From Pantoea brenneri (lineage in GTDB: Bacteria > Pseudomonadota > Gammaproteobacteria > Enterobacterales > Enterobacteriaceae), in assembly GCA_002095305.1 (NCBI GenBank), contig MIEI01000046.1:1-37125 (forward strand): 37,125 bases of DNA. The letters are read 5' to 3'. The notes under the pieces are model-generated. The model worked only from the letters and a program-made list of their open reading frames with translations, was not told where the DNA came from and ran no database searches. Positions 1 to 8,129 of the stretch are shown in pieces. Every line of letters starts with the position of its first letter. Within the stretch, counting starts at the first letter, position 1. The translations under genes and the position numbers were made by a program.

Positions 1-432
1 GCCGTTTGTGGTAATAACCCCATCAATATTTGCTTTCGCAAAAAGAGAAATTTCGTGTTTTAACTCATCATTATCTATAATATTTTTATGTGCATTCTCA
101 ATATATTTAGATATTGACAATTTCAAAGGAGACTGTTCGTTAATGAAAATTTTCTCCTGTTCTTTTTCACTTAATGCTAACTGTCCTTCTTCAGTATCCC
201 ACCATTTCTCAGCGTATGCCGACACCAATAATTGTGCATATTCGGGTAAATCACCATTAGATTTTGTTTTTAATTTTATATGATTTTCCCCAATAGCCTC
301 AGCAAAATGCTTCAAAAGGTCTTGCCAACATGGCACACCAAGGTAACGACGAGACACTCCGGAGCCAACAAATAACACTGGGGATGCTTCGAACTGCTTA
401 AAATGCTCTTCAAGTTTCTTCTTAAAATTCAT
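1..432 (-). CDS. SIR2-like domain protein, N-terminal part only (runs off the left edge)
   Basis: An open frame starts at the ATG at 432 and stays open for 144 codons to the window edge. An AGAGAG ribosome site lies just upstream. Residues 19-36 read VLFVGSGVSRRYLGVPCW, the glycine-rich NAD-binding opening of SIR2-like domains. The last residues visible, about 138-144, read GVITTNG, which fits the conserved TTN motif that follows the first Rossmann strands. This class of bacterial SIR2 domain is an NADase in several anti-phage systems (Thoeris ThsA, DSR, SIR2-APAZ, SIR2-HerA), usually fused to a C-terminal sensor domain that lies outside this window. The gene is AT-rich compared with the chromosome to the right and sits beside a broken integrase at leuX, so it is probably island cargo. 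The domain call is well supported; the defence role is inference. Confidence 0.8.
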   Translation of the reverse strand, partial: MNFKKKLEEHFKQFEASPVLFVGSGVSRRYLGVPCWQDLLKHFAEAIGENHIKLKTKSNGDLPEYAQLLVSAYAEKWWDTEEGQLALSEKEQEKIFINEQSPLKLSISKYIENAHKNIIDNDELKHEISLFAKANIDGVITTNG

Positions 433-828
433 ACTGATACTCTCTTTACAAGAAATCAAACCCCTTTATACCGATAACATTAAGGTATTGCTTCTTTCAT
501 CACCAGTACATTTATCAATTTTACGCAAGAAATCTAATCATTTATATTCAAGTAGTTATCAGGTTAAAACTTGAGGAACAGCATTTCACTCCTGATGGTA
601 GCCGAATTGTTGTACTTTCATTACGATATAGGCCCAATTAAGAGCCCATTCCCGTTTTCTCAGTAATCGTGACTTTAGATTTAGGCATACATGGCGCATT
701 CCTGCCGCTTAGGCTCAATGGAAAGTGTTGCCTCAGTGAAAATTCGGCTATTTGACCCTACCGACCAACTCCTCATTTGATAAGTCAGCAACTTTTAATT
801 TAGGCTCGAATGTCCACTTTCAAACAAC
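433..828. other. Gene-free AT-rich spacer between SIR2-like gene and integrase remnant
   Basis: I find no convincing reading frame in either direction. It must contain the promoter of the leftward SIR2-like gene near its left end, but I see no clear -35/-10 pair. The rest may be decayed element DNA. Confidence 0.5.
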
Positions 829-2092
829 TCAATCTCCATTACCCCGATTAATCTTCGCATAGTCAAACGGCGTAATCCCTTTATCCCGATTTGCATCCAA
901 AAAATCGGCCCACCACTGCAACATCAGCTTGCGCTCATCCAGATGTTCCGCTTTATGGATATACGCCGCCCGCACCGAGTTACGCTCCATATGGCTCATC
1001 TGCCGTTCAACCGCATCCCTCGACCACAATCCCGATTCTATCAATGAACTACATGCCATTGTCCTGAAACCATGCCCACAAACCTCTACCTTAGTGTCAT
1101 AACCCATAACGCGCAGCGCCTTGTTCACCGTATTTTCACTCATCGGTTTACGATGGTCGTGATCGCCAATGAAAACAAAATCGCGATCGCCACTAAGTTC
1201 GTGTACCTGTTTAGGATTGCTAACGCCTGACGAGATAACGGCACCAAATGAGGTGTACGAATTTTTGAGCCACGCTGGGAGTGCTTTATCCCTTCAATAG
1301 CCTCTCGTTCTGCGGGTATCATCCACATAGAGGTTTCAAAATCGATCTCAGACCAACGAGCAAAACGTAATTCACTGGAACGAATGAAGACAAGGAGGGT
1401 TAGCTCAACAGCAAGACGAATCAAGGGTCTACCGGTATAACTGTCAATGCGCTGAAGGAGTTCAGGAGTACGCTTCAACTCCAATGCTGGTCGATGCTGC
1501 CGGTTACCTGAAGCAACGGCACCGGCCATCTCCTGTGCCGGATTATAATCAAGCAAACCACTCTGTACCGCATAGCGCATAATTGCAGTGGTACGCTGCT
1601 GTAGACGGGAAGCCACCTCAAGTCGCCCCGACAACTCTACCGCTTTGATTGGGGCCAGCAGGTCTCGAGTTTTGAGATCAGGAATATTCCGCTTACCAAT
1701 GCGGGAAAGAGATTGTCTTCCAAGCTTTTCAGCACCCGCCTGCTATGCTCTTCTGACCACTTTTTATTTGTGGCATGCCACTTAATAGCAAGTTGTTCGA
1801 AAGTACGTGCTTCTTCCTGCTCAACCTTATCATTTTTCTTTTTATCTCCCGGATCGATGCTGTTTGCCAAAAGCTTACGAGCTTCATCACGGCGTGCTCT
1901 GGCATCTGCAAGAGATACGTCAGGGTAAACCCCTAAAGCCAGCATCTTTTGCTTTCCGCCAAAGCGGTACTGCAAACGCCAGTATTTAGAACCATTAGGA
2001 TGAACAAGCAGGTGCATACCGCTGCCATCGGTCAGCTTGTATTGCTTATCCGTTGGCTTGGCTGTTCTGACCTTGATATCTGTTAACGCCAT
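829..2092 (-). pseudogene. P4-type tyrosine integrase, broken by two -1 frameshifts
   Basis: Three consecutive leftward frames (2092-1637, 1634-1140, 1143-829) together make one integrase of about 420 residues, the usual P4-family length. The first piece has the N-terminal DUF4102-type arm-binding region (MALTDIKVRTAKPTDKQYKL) and the start of the core-binding domain. The second carries the first catalytic arginine (IRSSELRFARW). The third carries the HGFR box and the tyrosine in AAYIHKA. The frame is lost near 1700 (the codons for Ala-Ile-Gly-Lys-Arg lack one A) and again near 1213 (before Lys-Gln-Val-His-Glu-Leu); adding one base at each restores the family sequence. It reads away from leuX, as expected for an island integrase beside its attachment site. 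It is either a true pseudogene or, given the same lesion type in valS, an intact gene with sequence errors. Confidence 0.85.
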
Positions 2093-2106
2093 GCTTATCC
2101 CCTCTC

Positions 2107-2163
2107 TGTTGGTATAAGCATTATCGAACCGGAAATACCATCATCTATACCAACAAGTGTTGG
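2107..2163. repeat. Inverted repeats between integrase start and leuX
   Basis: TGTTGGTATA at 2107-2116 is perfectly inverted as TATACCAACA at 2146-2155, and the second copy continues into a palindrome CCAACA-AG-TGTTGG at 2150-2163. There are therefore three TGTTGG/CCAACA half-sites just upstream of the integrase ATG. By position they could be arm-type integrase or excisionase sites, or an operator for the integrase gene. This is inference. Confidence 0.6.
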
Positions 2164-2241
2164 TAGATGTACGTTGATGTCGGTTGACCTTGAGAGAGTT
2201 AATATAGCGAAAAAAGTAGGTAACTGCTGGATTTTAGACAT

Positions 2242-2263
2242 AAAAAAGACCTCAGTTGAGGTC
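2242..2263 (-). terminator. Rho-independent terminator downstream of leuX
   Basis: Read leftwards, GACCTC and GAGGTC form a 6 bp stem with a 4-base loop, followed directly by six T. It lies 12 bases past the tRNA 3' end and would stop leuX transcription before the integrase. If the tRNA 3' end is the attachment core, this terminator was brought in by the element. Confidence 0.75.
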
Positions 2264-2275
2264 CATTTACATACT

Positions 2276-2360
2276 TGGTGCCGAAGGCCGGACTCGAACC
2301 GGCACATCTTTCGATGGTTGATTTTGAATCAACTGCGTCTACCGATTTCGCCACTTCGGC
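2276..2360 (-). tRNA. leuX: tRNA-Leu (anticodon CAA)
   Basis: The 85-nt sequence folds as a class II tRNA. GCCGAAG pairs with CTTCGGC in the acceptor stem, the T-arm contains GGTTCGAGTCC, the variable arm is long, and CCA is encoded at 2278-2276. The anticodon stem GTTGA/TCAAC encloses the loop TTCAAAA, giving anticodon CAA, which reads UUG. It is almost identical to E. coli leuX as I recall it, a well-known island insertion site. An integrase remnant lies beyond its 3' end. Confidence 0.96.
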
Positions 2361-2388
2361 ACTGAAGAGGATGCGGAAAACGTTGGGG

Positions 2389-2416
2389 ATTATACCGTTA
2401 CGGCCACCATGCGCAA
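2389..2416 (-). promoter_or_regulatory. leuX promoter
   Basis: Read leftwards, TTGCGC (2416-2411) and TATAAT (2394-2389) are separated by 16 bp. The -10 box ends 28 bp before the first base of the tRNA, a usual layout for a stable-RNA sigma-70 promoter with a short 5' leader. Confidence 0.75.
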
Positions 2417-2710
2417 CACTATTCATCCAGGATGTGCATTAAGCGGCGAAAAAAACAGCGTAGCGTGACATGGGCCGCGCGGTCAGCGTCGGCCGGCTAG
2501 ATGGTCTGCTCGCTGGCTACTCGCTGAACACTACTGCCCCGTTGCTGCAACGATGAATCATGCTGAAACCGCTCCCGTCACATTCCTCTTGCTCACACAC
2601 CTGTGTAATCCTTCTCCGACATTCTCCATACGAAAAACTCACAACACCCCCGCTTCCCGCGCGTCCTGCTCCCGAACCCCGTTCTCAATCCCTGATCAAC
2701 ACACAAACGC

Positions 2711-2741
2711 AAAAGAGCCAACCTCACGGTTGACCCCTTTT
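2711..2741 (-). terminator. Candidate terminator of the DUF2382 operon
   Basis: CAACC and GGTTG form the stem core, extended by flanking AAAAG and CTTTT, so the hairpin could work in either direction. It lies about 60 bp beyond the stop codon at 2804. Confidence 0.6.
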
Positions 2742-2803
2742 GCATACTCAGCATTGGGCATCAGCGATGCCCGTTAGCACTCATTGTTGACAGGATGAGC
2801 ACC

Positions 2804-3832
2804 TCAATGCGAATGGTCGTAATCACGCTGTTTCAGCTTGTTCTCAACCTTGTCTTTCGCTTCGCTGGCTTTCTCACTCACTTTCTCAGTCAGGCCGGCT
2901 TTGTGGTCGCGCTCGGTGGCTACGCCTGGCGACTGCGTGCCCACACCTGCTGCGGTAGCGGGTTTAACCCCTGCTGCACCGGTTGGTGATAGTTCGTTAT
3001 CCAGTCCAGCCCGCGCATGGTCGATGTCCACTTCCTGACGACGCACCGTGTCATTAATGGTCTCGGTACGTTCACTGCCGTCAGTACGCACCACCACTTC
3101 TTCTTTCACGTGGGTCGTTTTGTTGATCACCGGCTGCTCGTGGGTTTCAGCCACTTCGACGGTTTTCTCGGACCAGTCCACTTCACCTGCCAGCGCCGGT
3201 TCATTCACTGAACGACGGAAGATGTCAGCGTGCTGCTCGTGCAGCGAGATATCTTCAGAGACCTGATCCGTCACGGTGTAGCGGCGCACCCGGGTTGAGC
3301 CTTCACTCACCAGACGCTTACCGACTTCAATCTGTTCTTCCGCCAGACGCAGAATATCTTCTTCGCTCTCATCACCGGTCAGTGAGGTGCGTCGTGGCTC
3401 AACCTGTCGCTCGCTAACCAAATGATCGTTGGTCTCTCCGGCAAACTGCTTACCGGCAGTCGGATTAATACCTGCTGCAGGTGCGCCGTTCTCAACGGTG
3501 CTTTGCATCCGCGATGGCACATCCACCGAGTCATGCGAGTGCAGAATAGTCATGGCGCGCGCCAGCTTCTCTTCTTCAGTACGCAGCGTCAGTACCACGC
3601 CGCCTTTATCCATCGCTCTGGTGTAGACATCCGCCTGCTCTTTATCGACGGTGTGGCCAAACAGGCGCTGCCAGATGCTCGGGTGCTTAATCGACTGGCC
3701 TTCCTGCTGCAAACGTTCTCCACTGATAAGACTGATGTCCCGATCAGAAAAGCCTGCTTTCACGAGATTTCTTTTCGCGGCCTCTGCCTGAATCGCAGAA
3801 TCGAACAGTGTTACGATTTTTTCTTGTGCCAT
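2804..3832 (-). CDS. DUF2382 (YsnF/AvaK-type) stress protein with N-terminal flavin-pocket-like region
   Basis: 342 residues with no signal peptide. Residues 1-100 (MAQEKIVTLFDSAIQAEAAKRNL, then an ISLISGE segment) resemble the N-terminal region of YsnF/general-stress proteins. Residues about 160-270 (RLAEEQIEVGKRLVSEGSTRVRRY through VNKTTHVKEEVVV) form the DUF2382 domain. The last 40 residues are charged, with a KVSEKASEAKDKVENKLKQ stretch like hydrophilin or CsbD-type proteins. The start is supported by an AGAGAGGA ribosome site. It lies 28 bp downstream of a smaller DUF2382 gene on the same strand, so the two are probably one operon. DUF2382 proteins are linked to desiccation and general stress, but no molecular activity is established. 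The function here is unknown. Confidence 0.85.
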   Translation of the reverse strand: MAQEKIVTLFDSAIQAEAAKRNLVKAGFSDRDISLISGERLQQEGQSIKHPSIWQRLFGHTVDKEQADVYTRAMDKGGVVLTLRTEEEKLARAMTILHSHDSVDVPSRMQSTVENGAPAAGINPTAGKQFAGETNDHLVSERQVEPRRTSLTGDESEEDILRLAEEQIEVGKRLVSEGSTRVRRYTVTDQVSEDISLHEQHADIFRRSVNEPALAGEVDWSEKTVEVAETHEQPVINKTTHVKEEVVVRTDGSERTETINDTVRRQEVDIDHARAGLDNELSPTGAAGVKPATAAGVGTQSPGVATERDHKAGLTEKVSEKASEAKDKVENKLKQRDYDHSH

Positions 3833-3860
3833 GATAGATTCCTCTCTTGTTAGCTGTTTA

Positions 3861-4256
3861 TTACCGATCGTCGTCTCTCTCTATTTTCACCTGCTGCTCA
3901 CGTCGGGTAACCACATCCTGAAAAGGAACGCTGTCCTGCACTTTTCGGATGTGAATCTCCTCTTTAAGCACCAGTCTTCTGACTACTTCAATCTCTTCTT
4001 CTACTACCGGGATAATCAGTACACCGTTCTCTTCCCTGATTTCGGGCATCGTCTCGACGCGTTGTGCTTTCGCTACATGCTCAACCTCAACCTTCTCCCG
4101 GTTAAGCAGTGTACTGATCACCTCGTCATGCTCGGTTGTGGAACGGGTTACGCGGACATGGCCATCGACAACGGTTTGCTTTGTCAGCGCTATCTGCTCT
4201 TCAGCGAGCTTCAGCGTTACCTCAGCATCATTATTGTGTTCTGGCTGCCCCGCCAT
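3861..4256 (-). CDS. Small DUF2382 (YsnF/AvaK-type) protein
   Basis: 131 residues, made almost entirely of a DUF2382 domain. The conserved opening LKLAEEQIALTKQTVVDGHVRV is followed by the VVEEEIEVVRRLVLKEEIHIR segment. GGGAG lies seven bases before the ATG. It shares the domain but not the long N- and C-terminal extensions of the gene that follows 28 bp downstream, suggesting duplication of one domain within an operon. It is probably the first gene of that operon, with its promoter in the long AT-rich region to the right. Its role is likely stress related, by family association only. Confidence 0.85.
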   Translation of the reverse strand: MAGQPEHNNDAEVTLKLAEEQIALTKQTVVDGHVRVTRSTTEHDEVISTLLNREKVEVEHVAKAQRVETMPEIREENGVLIIPVVEEEIEVVRRLVLKEEIHIRKVQDSVPFQDVVTRREQQVKIERDDDR

Positions 4257-4817
4257 ATATTCACTCCCGTTAACTCAAGACTTTTAAATAATCGCCACAA
4301 CTGCCTGACACAGTGATTAAGCATGAACACTCTCACGGATTTCGCAAGGCGGAATAAAACATTGATTGCAGTAAAAGTGATGATAAGGGCGTGCCGATCG
4401 GGTTATTTAACCGCATTCTCTGCCAGTCTCTGACATCAGATAAAAAATGAAAATAACCATAAAAACAGCATGTTGCCTGCATGCAACCTTCACCAAAAAT
4501 AATAGCCTCACAAAAGCATTCAGCGTAAAAATAAAAATTTAAGCCCAGCGGTAAAATTTACGTTAACCAGGAATAATCCGGCGAAAAATAACAACGATAT
4601 AAATAAATATTAAAGAATATTACAGAGAATGAAATGATATTATCTGAACCAGCCAGACTGGCAGACAAATAATCCATTCCTGTTTGAGAATTCTATTTAG
4701 CCAGCAATTACAGAATATTCTCAAAGGTCTTATCAATGGATAAATTCAGGAACTTTCTCCTCGTCAGCTGCTCTTAGCAAGGCTGAATAAGCCATACAAT
4801 TACAGACAGAGGTTGAG
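4257..4817. other. Long AT-rich divergent intergenic region
   Basis: This 560 bp stretch separates the leftward DUF2382 pair from rightward yjjA and must hold both promoters. I find no coding frame. It contains many A/T runs and an inverted repeat at 4683-4725. A TACAAT at about 4795-4800 is a weak candidate -10 for yjjA. Confidence 0.5.
4683..4725. repeat. 9 bp inverted repeat upstream of yjjA
   Basis: TTTGAGAAT at 4683-4691 is perfectly inverted as ATTCTCAAA at 4717-4725, with 25 bp between. It lies about 95 bp before the yjjA start. It has no T-run, so it looks more like a pair of operator half-sites than a terminator. The binding protein is unknown. Confidence 0.5.
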
Positions 4818-5339
4818 ATGAAACTAGCACAACGCAGTGCGTGGGGATGGGGATTAGCGGCACTTCTGGTGGCGGGCAGTGCATCAGCCGCCAGCTGGCA
4901 GGATCAACTGAGCAGTGCAGCATCGCAGCTCAGCCAGCAGAACAACGGTAACACCTCCGGCACCACCACCGGGACCACCCAGCAGAATGGCGGTCTGTCA
5001 CTCTCTTCCCTGACCGGGTTGCTGAACGGTGGCGACAAAGCGGTCAGCGCTAACAGCATGACCAACGCGGCGGGCGTGATGCAGTATTGCGTCGAGCACA
5101 ACGTGGTGAAAAACAATGTGCAGTCGGTTAAAGATCAGGTGCTGAGCAAACTCGGTCTGAACACCACCACCGCGCAGGAACAGAAGACTGACTACACCCA
5201 GGGTGTGGCGGGTCTGCTGAATACCGGCAACGGCCAGCAGCTCAACCTGCAGAGCCTGAGCAGCTCGCCGATGGGCGAGAAGCTGAAAACCAAAGCCTGT
5301 GACGTGGTATTAAAACAGGGCAAAAACTTTATCTCCTGA
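4818..5339 (+). CDS. yjjA: DUF2501 family secreted protein (YjjA-like)
   Basis: 173 residues. Residues 1-24 are a signal peptide ending ASA before ASWQDQLSSAASQL. A low-complexity N/T/Q/G linker follows at about 41-58, then the conserved GLSLSSLTGLLNGG segment, a central MQYCVEH motif and a C-terminal KACDVVLKQGKNFIS motif. The order and these motifs match E. coli YjjA (DUF2501) as I remember it. Two cysteines (about 91 and 161) could form a disulfide in the periplasm. AGAGG lies six bases before the ATG. The gene appears monocistronic. DUF2501 has no assigned function. Confidence 0.85.
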   Translation: MKLAQRSAWGWGLAALLVAGSASAASWQDQLSSAASQLSQQNNGNTSGTTTGTTQQNGGLSLSSLTGLLNGGDKAVSANSMTNAAGVMQYCVEHNVVKNNVQSVKDQVLSKLGLNTTTAQEQKTDYTQGVAGLLNTGNGQQLNLQSLSSSPMGEKLKTKACDVVLKQGKNFIS

Positions 5340-5359
5340 TAAAGCCGTAGCGCCGCTGT

Positions 5360-5388
5360 CTCCCCGCTTGAATCGACAAAGTGGGGAG
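5360..5388 (+). terminator. Candidate terminator hairpin after yjjA
   Basis: CTCCCCGCTT and AAGTGGGGAG form a 10 bp stem, including one G-T pair, with a 9-base loop, 20 bp past the yjjA stop. There is no clear T-run, so it may only be an RNA 3'-end stabiliser. Confidence 0.4.
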
Positions 5389-5495
5389 CATTGGCCGGTC
5401 CAGTCCTCTCTGCACTTCACGCTGTGAACCCCGACACTCCCTTATCCGCACGTTGAGCGCTATAGTGTTGTTTTGATTTCTACAGGACAGCACGC

Positions 5496-6131
5496 ATGAA
5501 AGGCATCAACATCGCACTTTACTTCGACCCCGATCGGATTCAAGCCTGCGTTCACGACCAGGACGACAGCTATTTCACCAAAAAATTCGAGTATGACGAT
5601 GGCGTGATTGAGGAGATCTACCAGTGGCTGGATCAGTACGAGCCAAACCGCACTCATATCTGTCTGATTGAAAATGAAACCGCCGAGCTGCTGGCCGATG
5701 AGCTGGTCGACAGCGGCTTCCGCGTCCACCAGATCACCATGCACCAGCTGCTGAGCTGGTTTGCGGCCGAGCCACCGTCCACGCCAGACGGCACGCCGAT
5801 GCGCGCCATGCTGCGCTTCCTCGAAGAGGAACATCCCCGTGAATATGAGTCACGCACGCCGCAAACCGAAGCGCTGATGGAGATGTTTGACGAGCTGGAT
5901 GCGCTGGAGATGATCGACGATGCGGATGATGAAGATTCGCTGCCGGCTGATCTGCTGCGCGCGATGAAGAAACACAAAATCACCGCCAGCGCCGCAGCTC
6001 AGCGTCTGCTGCCGGACATCAACGAACGTATCCGCGAACATCTGATGCAGTACCCGGAACTGATGACGCCGGAAATCTTGCAGGATTTCTTCCCGGAATT
6101 AATCGAAGCGCTGGAGCGCCCGAAACACTAA
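5496..6131 (+). CDS. Acidic protein of unknown function
   Basis: 211 residues, cytoplasmic, rich in Asp/Glu, with DDADDEDS at about 141-148. I do not recognise a named family. Residues 1-110 have the rhythm of an RNase H/RuvC-like fold of the IS110 transposase N-terminus: a strand with Asp at 11 (IALYFDPDRIQACV), a segment LIENETAELLADELVDSGFRV with Glu at 59, and an Asp at about 98 before RAMLRFLEEE. The C-terminal third is helical. There is no IS110 C-terminal Tnp_20 domain, and the usual last Asp appears replaced, so any nuclease activity is doubtful. It lies 20 bp upstream of marC and may be co-transcribed. It is clearly coding by composition; the fold call is speculative. Confidence 0.75.
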   Translation: MKGINIALYFDPDRIQACVHDQDDSYFTKKFEYDDGVIEEIYQWLDQYEPNRTHICLIENETAELLADELVDSGFRVHQITMHQLLSWFAAEPPSTPDGTPMRAMLRFLEEEHPREYESRTPQTEALMEMFDELDALEMIDDADDEDSLPADLLRAMKKHKITASAAAQRLLPDINERIREHLMQYPELMTPEILQDFFPELIEALERPKH

Positions 6132-6151
6132 TCACTCACGGATGATTTAAC

Positions 6152-6820
6152 ATGCTGGAGTTAATCAAAGCGGTCAGTCTGGGGCTGGTGGTGCTGTTGC
6201 CGCTCGCCAATCCGCTCACCACCGTGGCGCTGTTTCTCGGCCTCGCGGGTGACATGAACTTTGAGGAGCGCAACCGCCAGTCCAGACAAGCCTCAATCTA
6301 CGTCTTCGTCATAATGATGGTGGCGTGGTATGCCGGCAACGCGGTGCTGGATACCTTTGGCATCTCGATCCCGGGCCTGCGGATTGCCGGCGGGTTAATC
6401 GTGGCGTTTATTGGTTTTCGGATGCTGTTCCCGGTGAAGCCGGCCGGTCAGTCGGTGGAAGCAAAGCAAAAGCAGGATGAGCTGGATCACGCCAAAGAGC
6501 CGGTCAATATCGCTTTTGTGCCGCTGGCAATGCCGAGCACCGCCGGACCGGGCACCATCGCGATGATCATCTCTTCCGCCTCGACGGTGAGAAGCGGCAT
6601 CGATTTTCCGGTCTGGGTGGTGAATACCGCGCCGGTGCTGACCTTTCTGCTGGTGAGCCTGATTTTATGGGTTTCGCTGCGCAGTTCCGGGGCGATCATG
6701 AAAATCGTCGGCAAAAGCGGCATTGAGGCGATTTCGCGTTTGATGGGATTTTTGCTGGTCTGCATGGGCGTGCAGTTCGTGATTAATGGCGTGCTGGAAG
6801 TGGTACGCACTTTCCATTGA
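6152..6820 (+). CDS. marC: MarC family inner membrane protein
   Basis: 222 residues with about six hydrophobic segments. The sequence is very close to E. coli MarC throughout, including [20 protein letters not shown] at the start, the [20 protein letters not shown] helix, [18 protein letters not shown], and [20 protein letters not shown] near the C-terminus. MarC was named for its place beside the marRAB locus, but work on it did not support a role in multiple antibiotic resistance, and its function is unknown. Here it is not next to marRAB; it follows the acidic gene by 20 bp and is ended by a strong terminator shared with the convergent gluconate dehydrogenase operon. Confidence 0.95.
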   Translation: MLELIKAVSLGLVVLLPLANPLTTVALFLGLAGDMNFEERNRQSRQASIYVFVIMMVAWYAGNAVLDTFGISIPGLRIAGGLIVAFIGFRMLFPVKPAGQSVEAKQKQDELDHAKEPVNIAFVPLAMPSTAGPGTIAMIISSASTVRSGIDFPVWVVNTAPVLTFLLVSLILWVSLRSSGAIMKIVGKSGIEAISRLMGFLLVCMGVQFVINGVLEVVRTFH

Positions 6821-6828
6821 GAAGCCAT

Positions 6829-6857
6829 AAAGGGTGCCCGTTGCGGGGCACCCTTTT
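6829..6857. terminator. Bidirectional terminator between marC and the gluconate dehydrogenase operon
   Basis: AAAGGGTGCCC and GGGCACCCTTT form an 11 bp stem with T-runs on both strands, in the 42 bp between two convergent genes. Confidence 0.9.
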
Positions 6858-6862
6858 CATTT

Positions 6863-8125
6863 TTACTTCAGCGTTTTCCGTACTTCAGCGACCTGATCTT
6901 TGCTCACTGCTGGCGCATTGTTGCTCCAGCCCTGACGGATAAAGGTTGCCAGCTGCGCCACCTCTTCGTCACTCAGACGCTGACCAAAGCCTGGCATCGC
7001 CAGTTTCGACGGCGCTTTCGCGGTCGAAGGCTGCTGCGCGCCGGCCAGGATGGTGTGGATCAATCCGGTTGGATCTTTGGCATTCACAATCGTCGCCTGA
7101 TCCAGCTCCGGGAAGATCCCTGCTGCGCCCTTGCCGGTAACAAAGTGACAGGCGCCACAGTTATCCAGATAGAGACGCTCGCCTTCGCTCAGGTTCTTCG
7201 CCGCGGTCAGCTTCGCTTCTGTTGCCTGCTGGGCCTTAACGTCGTAGGCCTGCAACGGCGGGTTACCGCCGAGGAATTTCAGGTAGGCGGCAATCGCTTT
7301 CAGATCGGCGTCGGTCATGTGCGAACTGCTGTGCTCAATCACCGAAGTCATCTCACCGCCGACCGCAGCTTTATCGTTGCGGCCGGTCTGCAGGTAATCC
7401 ACCACTTCCTGCTCGCTCCAGCGCGGCAGACCGCGCAGTGACGGCACATCCCAGTTATTCAGGCTACCGCCCGCCAGGAATTTATCGTCACCGCTATCCA
7501 GCGCTTTCTCGTTCATGCCCAGACCGCGCGGCGTATGGCAGCTGCCGCAGTGGCCCAGACTTTCGACGATGTAAGCACCACGATTGATCTCGGCAGAGGC
7601 ACCGCCAATCGGCTGGAACGGTTTGTCCGAGGTGAACGCCCAGTTCCAGAAGCGCATGCCCCAGCGCTGGCTGAACGGGAAGCTCAGTTTGGTTTCCGGC
7701 GGCTGTTCCGCGCTCGGCTGGACGCCTTTCATAAAGTAGATATACAGCGCGTGCATATCGGCATCGCTGATTTTGGCGAAATCCGGGTATGGCATTGCCG
7801 GATAGAGCCGCGATCCGTCCGGTAATACCCCTTTACGCACCGCATCAGAGAACTGCTGTTCGCTGTAGTTGCCGATGCCGTGGGTTTTATCCGGCGTGAT
7901 GTTGGTGGAGAAGATGGTGCCAAGATTCGACTCGATCGCCAGCCCGCCCGAATAGTCCGGTTTGCCAGGTAACGAGTGGCACGCCATGCAATCGCCCAGC
8001 CGGGAGAGATATTCACCCTGCTTGATCAGTTGCGCCTCATCTTCAGCGTGCGCTGGCAGGACAAAACCGCTGGCCAACAGCACTGCGTTGGCGAATAAAA
8101 AGGATGTCAGTTTCAGCTTATTCAT
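6863..8125 (-). CDS. Gluconate 2-dehydrogenase, triheme cytochrome c subunit
   Basis: 420 residues. A signal peptide (residues 1-27, ending AHA) exports it to the periplasm. Three CxxCH heme sites are visible: CMACH at 46-50, CGSCH at 193-197 and CGACH at 323-327, each in a cytochrome c domain with a distal Met segment (MPYPDF near 111; MPGFGQ near the end). It passes electrons from the FAD subunit to ubiquinone, as in related triheme subunits of alcohol, gluconate and sorbitol dehydrogenases. It is the last gene of the three-gene operon, starting only 4 bp after the FAD subunit stop. The substrate could be another sugar acid such as 2-ketogluconate, since related three-subunit enzymes differ mainly in substrate. 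Confidence 0.93.
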   Translation of the reverse strand: MNKLKLTSFLFANAVLLASGFVLPAHAEDEAQLIKQGEYLSRLGDCMACHSLPGKPDYSGGLAIESNLGTIFSTNITPDKTHGIGNYSEQQFSDAVRKGVLPDGSRLYPAMPYPDFAKISDADMHALYIYFMKGVQPSAEQPPETKLSFPFSQRWGMRFWNWAFTSDKPFQPIGGASAEINRGAYIVESLGHCGSCHTPRGLGMNEKALDSGDDKFLAGGSLNNWDVPSLRGLPRWSEQEVVDYLQTGRNDKAAVGGEMTSVIEHSSSHMTDADLKAIAAYLKFLGGNPPLQAYDVKAQQATEAKLTAAKNLSEGERLYLDNCGACHFVTGKGAAGIFPELDQATIVNAKDPTGLIHTILAGAQQPSTAKAPSKLAMPGFGQRLSDEEVAQLATFIRQGWSNNAPAVSKDQVAEVRKTLK

Positions 8126-8129
8126 GCGC

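Larger units (their letters stand above)
2361..2803. other. Intergenic region between leuX and the DUF2382 operon
   Basis: Apart from the leuX promoter, I see no gene. The right part holds two hairpins that can end leftward transcription of the gene stopping at 2804: a GGGCATC/GATGCCC stem at 2756-2772 and a stem flanked by AAAAG and CTTTT at 2711-2741. Confidence 0.55.

Noticed and set aside
3422..4316. Rightward frames of 143 and 161 codons
   Set aside because: Both are antisense to the DUF2382 genes, whose domain motifs are clear.
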